Assembly: GCA_011009095.1 (NCBI GenBank)
Contig: VTPC01005333.1
Span: 12,666 to 76,665, forward strand
Direction of reading: 5' to 3'
Source: Ignelater luminosus
Taxonomy: Eukaryota; Arthropoda; Insecta; Coleoptera; Elateridae
Length of the DNA: 64,000 nt
A model generated the notes under the pieces. It was given only the letters and a program-made list of their open reading frames with translations. It was not told the DNA's origin and made no database searches. A program made the translations under genes and the position numbers. Positions 60,101 to 64,000 of the stretch are shown here, one piece after another (the stretch's first letter is position 1; every line of letters starts with the position of its first letter).

Positions 60101-63100
60101 AGTCATCAACCTCTCAGTGAAACAAATTAATGTCTTATTGTAAATTTCTAGATCAGTTACTGTAACAAATAAAAATAAAGTGTAAGGAATTTGCTTTTTA
60201 TTCTTAATCAGTTGCATTTGAACACCGTGCAAAACTTTTGTGTCCAGTCGTTAAATGCAGTGTTTAATTAATTTGGATCGCTCCGGAATTAAACTGATAT
60301 TAATGTGTATGGATCACTATGCGCATTGAATGTCGGTCGCACGTGCCTCACTCTGATACATTCGTTTCTAATAAAATCTTTTTCAATAAAAAATTACAAC
60401 ATTTTCATATTAAATGTAGGCTTAGAGTATTGCGTTACGTAATATTTAAGGAGGGTTCGAGCTTACGTTACGGGTGTGTTACAAGGGGTGAAGGGGGTAT
60501 AAAAATCGTTCAATTTTGCGTTACGTAATTTAAGGACGGCCCCTATGATGGAGAAAATCATGTTTAAAGGCACTAAAGTAAGATTTTTGAAAATGGATTC
60601 CATTTTAATTTCTTTAGCTGTCAGAGAGTTTGATATATCAAAAAGTTGCATCTATAAAACATTGAATGGAAATAAAAAAGATACTGGAAAAAGAAAATAA
60701 CAACACAGTACACAAAGCAGCATACTGTTTCTTTGAAAATTAAGTGCAATCAGCTATCTCTTCCTGCTATTATAACAAATCGTATTTTGTTTTTTCCAAA
60801 TTAAAGTTTGATAATGATAACAATTATTCAAATGGTCCATCTATGACTGAAAATAACTTTAAATTCTAAACAAAAATGAAATTCATGGTACAAATTTTTT
60901 CAATTCCCAGAAGGTTTTCTCTATGTAACTGCCACGACTTTAAAGTTCATCTTGAAAAATGTGTTCAGCAGGTGGCAGTTACATAGAGTAAACTTTCCTG
61001 CAATCTGTAATTAATAATACTAATAAAATTTATTTTTTTAAATTCACTGTTTTGTAAAATTTAAAAATCAAGGGAAAAATCAAATTGTGCCAATTGTTTT
61101 TAAATTTGGTATGTTGATATAAATTCGCATTCTGAACAACTTTTGCTTATAAAATCTTTTGATATGTCTCATGGAAAAGGTACTTTACCTACATCAAAAA
61201 TAAGTTTTTGATGCCTATCAAGGCCTGCTTGATTTTTCAAAAATAAAAATATGGCACAAGTTACTTTCTAATCAAGCAGAACTGATCCCCACAGGCTCAA
61301 ATTTCAACTCGAAAATTTTTTAACCTTAACCTATTGTTAAGTCGATTTGGGGACACTCTGTATAGCATAATTATAAATAACGCGTAGAATTCATAATCTT
61401 TTTTATAGGCAAGTATATCAGAAAATTCTGAAACAGGTTGATTTTGTATTATGAAAATACAAATTTTAATGTTGCAGTCACTTCTCAGCAGTCATTTGTT
61501 CCAAAGCAATGATGTTATCGTCAATTTTTTTTAAATGAAAATTCCCTGAGTTTTTCTCGATTTTGATAGATCTTATTGCCTAAACGATGGTATAAGATTT
61601 TTTGCACATTATGTAAAAGTTAAAGAAATTTCTAATTTTTGACGTACAGAAAAATGTTTGGAACTGATTTTTTGCTTTTTTGTTTAATTGAGGAGCACCA
61701 ACAACAGATATTATTCAAATACACTATTTAGTTTGAACAATTGGTCCAGTAAATGTTCAAATTGCTGCCTATCAGCCCTTTGGCAATGAGCGTATTTGTA
61801 AAATTTTTTTATGTAAAGTGCTAAGCTTTTTATACCATCGTTTAGGCAATAACAGAGTCTATTGAAATTGTGATTTTTTAATATACTATTATATATATAT
61901 TTTAATATATATTGCCCATTAAAAAAATGGATTTTCTGTGTTACTTTATACTTGCACTGTATAATACCATTCAGTAGACTAATCGTAATCATTTCTAATA
62001 TTACTAATTTGTTTAATAAAAAGAGAAATAACATTAATTGAAGAATTATGACTAGCTATCTAGAAATTGTTATTATAATTGCAAAATATTTTTTTAAGAA
62101 AACCCTGATTACACTACATTGTTCAATAAATAAGCAGTGAGCTTTATATAATCACTCAAGAATCTCTGTAAAATAAAAAAATACAAAATAAATAGAATTA
62201 TTTTTAATCTTATTTTGAATTTATGAAAAAAAGAATAATTGATCAAAAGAGTTAGTTAAACAGGAATATTCAAATTTGAGCCTTACCATTGCCGTTTTAG
62301 AAATTATAATACATAAATGTCGATAAAAAATTAAAAACAAACCATAATTCATTCGTTATTCCAAAGATTGCATATGATATTGGATTTGTTCATTTTTTAT
62401 TTTTTGTATTAGTATATCCAATCTAAATAAAAATTCTAACTAATTATTTGAATAAATTACATGATCAATGAAAAATTATTTGCTTAACCTATACACCTGA
62501 AAAGCATACATTACGATGTTATCATTGTAGATGTAGAATTATTATTATTTAATATTAATGGCATCAAATAAAGAAATAAGTGATGCTTTTTGTATGTTTA
62601 GTTTTCTACAAGCAAATATAGTAATAATGAATTTTCTAATACAGACTTTAAATACATACAAATAATAGATTTGACATTTTTTTAGCATTTACTATGGAAC
62701 AAGACATCATCGATTATGACATGGACTCTGATGATGAAAGGTGGCTAATGTCTCAAACACAAAGATTAGAACTGACACCGTTAAAGTTTGAAGAAATGAT
62801 GGATAAGTTGGAAAAAAGTAGTGGACAGACAGTTGTAACACTCAATGAGGCCAAAGCTTTATTAAAGGAGGATGACGATCTCATCATCGCTGTATATGAT
62901 TATTGGCTCAATAAAAGGCTGAAAACGGTGAGCAGAAATATGATGGTAAATATGAGCTTAAGCTAATTTTACAAAGTAATAATAATTTTTATTGCCAATA
63001 CTGTTTGGTTTTAAAGATTATTATTACAGTGTACGACTAACTTAAGCATTTCTACACGAACACCTTTTATTCATTGCTTTTCAGTTTAGTTATTTTTATA

Positions 63101-63799
63101 CAAAGTATACTTCTATCCAATGTACTTTTTAGCAACATCCCCTGATCTTACAAGTAAAAACTGAACATCGTCCAGGGACAGCAAATAATAACCCATATAT
63201 AGCATTTCGAAGAAGAACTGAAAAGATGCAAACTAGAAAAAATCGTAAAAATGATGAGTCGTCGTATGAGAAAATGCTCAAACTACGCAGGGACCTTTCT
63301 CGAGCTGTTACTTTATTGGAATTGGTTAAAAGGAGGGAAAAGATGAAGCGAGAATTCGTGCATCTTACGCTAGAAGTGTTTGAAAAGAGATATCAAAGCA
63401 AGGACTTCAGTGGATCCGTGATTGCCGAATTATCAGCTATCAAATCATCAAGGCCTGCTTTTACACCAATATTTCATAATCACTATACAAATCAACCCTG
63501 GTCGAATAAGGCTATTCTGAAAGATGAGGTTAGTTGAATTGATTCAATTGGTTAGACTTGATAGTAACAAACATGTGTAAATGTTACAGGTTATACCACG
63601 TAAAGAAAAAAGACAGTATAAAAAACGGAAACATAAATCCTCGAATCATCATCGGTTAGGTTTAAGTACAGGTGGACTTGATTTGGGAAATTTGTCATCT
63701 GATGAAGAACCTTTACCTCGTGCATCTCCTGAACCTGAAGAATTAGAAGATGAAGGACAGTTTGCTTTCCGTCGTAATAAACTATGTACCTATCACATG
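48012..63799 (+). CDS. E(Pc): Enhancer of polycomb, N-terminal 380 codons (5 exons, continues past window)
   Basis: Scaffold subunit of the Tip60/NuA4 histone acetyltransferase complex (EPC1/EPC2 in vertebrates, Epl1 in yeast). It bridges the MYST acetyltransferase to nucleosomes in the nucleus. Exons 48012-48164, 48505-48643, 62686-62927, 63133-63528 and 63590-63799 splice with consistent phases into one frame. Diagnostic blocks: MSKLSFRARALDASKPMPIY at residue 1; GLIIPTPEVTAISDEEAYQK at about 61; QPFTMEQDIIDYDMDSDDER at about 97; then the EPL1 region with YIAFRRRTEKMQTRKNRKND, a KR-rich helix (LRRDLSRAVTLLELVKRREK) and, near 360, DEGQFAFRRNKLCTY. The C-terminal part lies beyond 64000. It is intact with no stops. 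Intron 2 is about 14 kb and repeat-laden. Confidence 0.97.
48505..48643 (+). CDS. E(Pc): E(Pc) coding exon 2
   Basis: Acceptor TGCATTAG|GAG, donor CAGC|GTAAGT. Encodes EHHLQRAICAGLIIPTPEVT and on to QPRQLIHMQ, ending one base into a proline codon. No start codon of its own, so it is easily missed. Confidence 0.97.
50270..50465 (-). other. Strand-skewed polypyrimidine tract
   Basis: About 195 bp of almost pure T/C with few A or G on the plus strand. On the minus strand a frame of about 50 codons reads as a Lys/Arg/Glu-rich helix (DKAKIREQIEKKRDKHKK, then TIKTLAKEDV). It could be a decayed coding fragment or simply a low-complexity tract; no family can be named. Confidence 0.3.
51461..52035. 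mobile_element. Inverted-repeat element 1 in E(Pc) intron 2
   Basis: The left end AATTTTAGATTTTGCCCTCT and right end ...AATAAAATCTAAAATT are inverse. Further in, TTTGCAGTGCTTTTCAACTT and TTTTGCTTTAATAAAAGCCT on the left mirror AGGCTTTGATTAAAGCAAAA and AAAAGCACTGCAAACC on the right. Arms are about 150 bp and diverged, with small insertions. The 81-codon minus ORF at 52012-51767 lies within the right arm and is not convincing as a gene. Confidence 0.7.
53017..53440 (-). pseudogene. Non-LTR retrotransposon ORF2 C-terminus, nested
   Basis: Minus-strand frames read LKKAIRMIFKADSGESCKPL near 53285-53225 (family form: K-R-A-I-R-x-I-x(n)-S-C-R-P-L-F). After the assembly gap comes FNIYNKLPEKIKHSDTQ near 53069-53020 (family form: Y-N-x-L-P-x-x-I). 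This is the tail of a CR1/Jockey-type ORF2. Several stops; no upstream polymerase. Confidence 0.75.
53071..53080. other. Assembly gap (10 N)
   Basis: Ten undetermined bases inside the nested retroelement. The true length is unknown, so the frame relation across it cannot be judged. Confidence 0.99.
54108..54600. mobile_element. Inverted-repeat element 3 in E(Pc) intron 2
   Basis: The left arm 54108-54195 (GCAGGCTGTAGTTTCATTAT, then TTTTTGTCCGATTTG, then AAGGCCAGCTAGG) is mirrored by the right arm 54485-54600 (CTAGCTGGCCTTGCAGGTTT, then AATCGGACAAAAAATAACG, then ACAGCCTG). Identity is near 90 percent over the aligned part. The right arm has about 20 extra bases near its end. The interior of about 290 bp is AT-rich and non-coding. 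It directly abuts element 4. Confidence 0.85.
54601..55382. mobile_element. Inverted-repeat element 4, 782-bp foldback
   Basis: The ends TATGCAGTGTGTCTACATTT and AAATGTGGACACACTGTATA are inverse and carry TA. About 145 bp of each arm match at close to 90 percent (GATGCTCACTATTGAGATCT / AGATCCCAATAGTGAGCATC and so on). Weaker complementarity (GTGTGCCATG with CATGGCACAC, TTGCTAAAACAAA with TTTGTTTTAGCAA) runs to the middle, so it is a complete palindrome. The arm motif AAGTCGGTTAAATT is shared with the relic at 19440 and resembles the 29571 foldback. The minus ORF at 55299-54973 is a by-product. Confidence 0.9.
55823..55920 (+). ncRNA. Candidate pre-miRNA-like hairpin (or very small MITE)
   Basis: A 98-nt hairpin. 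The 5' arm 55823-55866 (TGTCTGGAAATCTTTTACAA, then ACGTCAATGTGGCATTTGTA, ATCA) pairs with the 3' arm 55875-55920 (TGATTATAAATGCCACATTG, then TCTCAAGTAAAAGATTTCCC, AAGACA). The loop is 8 nt (AAGGATTC). Only a 2-nt bulge and one internal mismatch patch interrupt about 38 base pairs. Length and shape suit an intronic miRNA precursor in sense orientation within E(Pc) intron 2. I do not recognise the sequence as a known miRNA. A tiny palindromic transposon would look the same. Confidence 0.4.
57930..58095 (-). repeat. 3'-tail fragment of the retrotransposon family seen at 4 kb
   Basis: GAGCCTTCTATAGTTTCCTA (58027 onward), followed by AACCTTAATCTTTTAACAA, corresponds to GAGCCTACTATAGTTTTCTA and AACTTTAAACTTCCATCAA at 4038-4076. 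GGAGGGTATA at 57940 corresponds to GAAGGGTATA at 3906. It is a truncated copy without coding parts. Confidence 0.55.
59468..60245 (+). mobile_element. Internally deleted Tc1/mariner-type transposon
   Basis: The outer ends show a degenerate inverted pair of about 30 bp. The left CACTGCAAGTATTGCACAAC-GTTTGGCAA compares with the reverse complement of the right end, CACAAAAGTTTTGCACGGTG-TTCAAATGCAA. Between them lies the N-terminal part of a transposase (next entry). The central and C-terminal coding parts are missing, so this is a non-autonomous deletion derivative. Exact ends are uncertain. Confidence 0.55.
59511..60130 (+). pseudogene. Truncated Tc1/mariner-superfamily transposase
   Basis: ATG 59511 opens a 124-codon frame with paired helix-turn-helix-like blocks: LITQQANCSRWAVKRSIEKM at about residues 26-45, a linker KGKPRSGRPEGP (the GRPR-like hook between the two DNA-binding subdomains), and NVARKFGVSHSFINKIKKRN at about 86-105. 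It stops at 59885. A shifted frame overlaps it and continues with DAYIVMDDESYFNYDF and YYSTKNKKDL, then EKFGKKALAWQAICQ, ending at 60130. DDES holds the first catalytic aspartate. The second and third catalytic blocks are gone. It has only one frameshift and is better preserved than the other remnants, so it probably arrived more recently. Confidence 0.85.
60430..60545. repeat. Direct-repeat cassette with GCGTTACGTAAT motif
   Basis: TTGCGTTACGTAATATTTAA (60430 onward) recurs as TTGCGTTACGTAATTTAAGG near 60517. The second is followed by GACGGCCCCT. AGGGGCCGTCC-type ends joined to TTACGTAACGC look like a DNA-transposon terminus, seen here twice in one orientation about 87 bp apart. The spacer is GC-richer (GTGTTACAAGGGGTGAAGGG). 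Confidence 0.5.
60593..60700 (+). pseudogene. Small helix-turn-helix remnant, possible pogo/psq-type transposase start
   Basis: A 35-codon frame reads SLAVREFDISKSCIYKTLNG after a short leader and ends with a basic tail and TAA. The A-V-R-E-F-x-I-x-K-S-x-I-x-x-x-L-x-G pattern resembles the pipsqueak/CENP-B-like helix-turn-helix at the N-terminus of pogo/Tigger transposases. It lies right beside the GGCCGTCC-type repeat end. The rest of such a protein is absent. Confidence 0.4.
60908..61000. other. Long hairpin in E(Pc) intron 2
   Basis: A perfect 17-bp stem, CTCTATGTAACTGCCAC (60919-60935) with GTGGCAGTTACATAGAG (60972-60988), is extended outward by an imperfect 10-12 bp. The terminal loop is 36 nt. 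The loop is larger than typical for a miRNA precursor, so a tiny palindromic element is as likely. Confidence 0.6.
61560..61870. repeat. Inverted-repeat element with perfect 20-bp core arms
   Basis: TTGCCTAAACGATGGTATAA at 61576-61595 is matched by its exact reverse complement at 61830-61849. Pairing extends imperfectly on both sides (GATAGATCTTA outside, GCACATTATGTAAAA against TTTTATGTAAAGTGC inside), giving arms of about 60-70 bp. The interior is AT-rich. The minus ORF overlapping it (62034-61711) is not a convincing gene. Confidence 0.7.
62686..62927 (+). CDS. E(Pc): E(Pc) coding exon 3
   Basis: Acceptor TTTTTTTAG|CA completes the proline codon from exon 2. Encodes FTMEQDIIDYDMDSDDERWL and the following acidic helix to LNKRLKT. 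Donor ACG|GTGAGC, phase 0. Confidence 0.97.
63133..63528 (+). CDS. E(Pc): E(Pc) coding exon 4
   Basis: Acceptor TTTTTAG|CAA. Encodes QHPLILQVKTEHRPGTANNN, the YIAFRRRTEKMQTRKNRKND block and the KR-rich helix through NKAILKDE. Donor GAG|GTTAGT (slightly non-consensus, A-to-T at +3), phase 0. It starts upstream of the first ATG in the frame. Confidence 0.97.
63590..63799 (+). CDS. E(Pc): E(Pc) coding exon 5
   Basis: Acceptor ATGTTACAG|GTT after a 61-bp intron. Begins with the basic PRKEKRQYKKRKHK stretch, then an acidic Ser/Glu/Pro segment and QFAFRRNKLCTYHM. Donor ATG|GTAAGA, phase 0. The next exon is beyond the window. Confidence 0.95.
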
Positions 63800-64000
63800 G
63801 TAAGAGCCAATTATTTTTGAAGAATTTCTAAATAAGTATATGCATTAAAAGGAAAATCTTATTTTTTACTAATCGCACATTTTTGGTGGGTATGCATTAT
63901 TTTATTATTACCCTGTATATCTAGCCAAATAAATGTTTTTAATACACCCTTCTATTTCATCATTAATTGTTTGTGCAGTGTATTATAGTAGCATTCTTTT

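Larger units (their letters stand above)
48644..62685 (+). other. E(Pc) intron 2, about 14 kb, rich in inverted repeats
   Basis: GTAAGT at 48644 and TTTTTTTAG ending at 62685. Apart from the elements listed separately, it is AT-rich and without genes: 48650-50260, 55390-55820, 55925-57925, 58100-59460, 61000-61350 and 61880-62680 hold nothing I can support. Its size contrasts with the 340, 205 and 61 bp of the other introns, so most of the length is accumulated mobile DNA. Confidence 0.9.

Noticed and set aside
1-64000. CRISPR arrays, operons, ribosome binding sites, tRNA or rRNA genes
   Set aside because: Spliced eukaryotic genes show this is not prokaryotic DNA. No cloverleaf with A/B boxes or rRNA sequence was recognised by eye; a tRNAscan run could still find a missed tRNA.

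Overview
This is an AT-rich nuclear window from an insect. Evidence: spliced genes with GT-AG introns, an odorant-binding-protein gene (an insect family), an Enhancer of polycomb orthologue, and many decayed Tc1/mariner and non-LTR elements. The Minus-C-like cysteine pattern of the odorant-binding protein would fit a beetle, but that is inference.

Only two host genes can be supported. (1) A two-exon Minus-C-like odorant-binding protein gene, + strand, 38715-39570: a signal-peptide exon, a 382-bp intron and one main exon, complete at 157 codons. (2) The 5' part of Enhancer of polycomb (E(Pc)), + strand, from ATG 48012 to beyond the window. Five coding exons (48012-48164, 48505-48643, 62686-62927, 63133-63528, 63590-63799) give the first 380 codons with all phases consistent. 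Its second intron is about 14 kb and is packed with palindromic DNA elements.

The first 38 kb is gene-poor. It holds decayed non-LTR reverse transcriptase and RNase H fragments (around 4, 6, 10.5, 40.4, 41.8 and 53.2 kb). It also holds Tc1/mariner-superfamily remnants of several lineages (around 9, 14.7, 23.8, 30.3, 43.8 and 59.8 kb), a broken copy of a multi-copy arthropod family with a TSO1-like CXC tail (32.8-34.8 kb), and many MITE-like inverted repeats.

The most striking structure is a 1.44-kb near-perfect foldback at 29571-31012. Its two long arms flank a short loop, and the loop still encodes the C-terminal end of a Tc1/mariner-type transposase. Inside the long E(Pc) intron, four further inverted-repeat elements lie within 4 kb (51461-55382), two of them abutting. 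A compact pre-miRNA-like hairpin follows at 55823-55920. If transcribed, these would make long intramolecular double-stranded RNA in the E(Pc) pre-mRNA.

Several GC-richer islands (16.1-16.5, 18.0-18.3, 21.3-22.0 kb) stand out from the AT-rich background and could not be identified. All coordinates were read by eye. Element borders without a clear terminal repeat are approximate.
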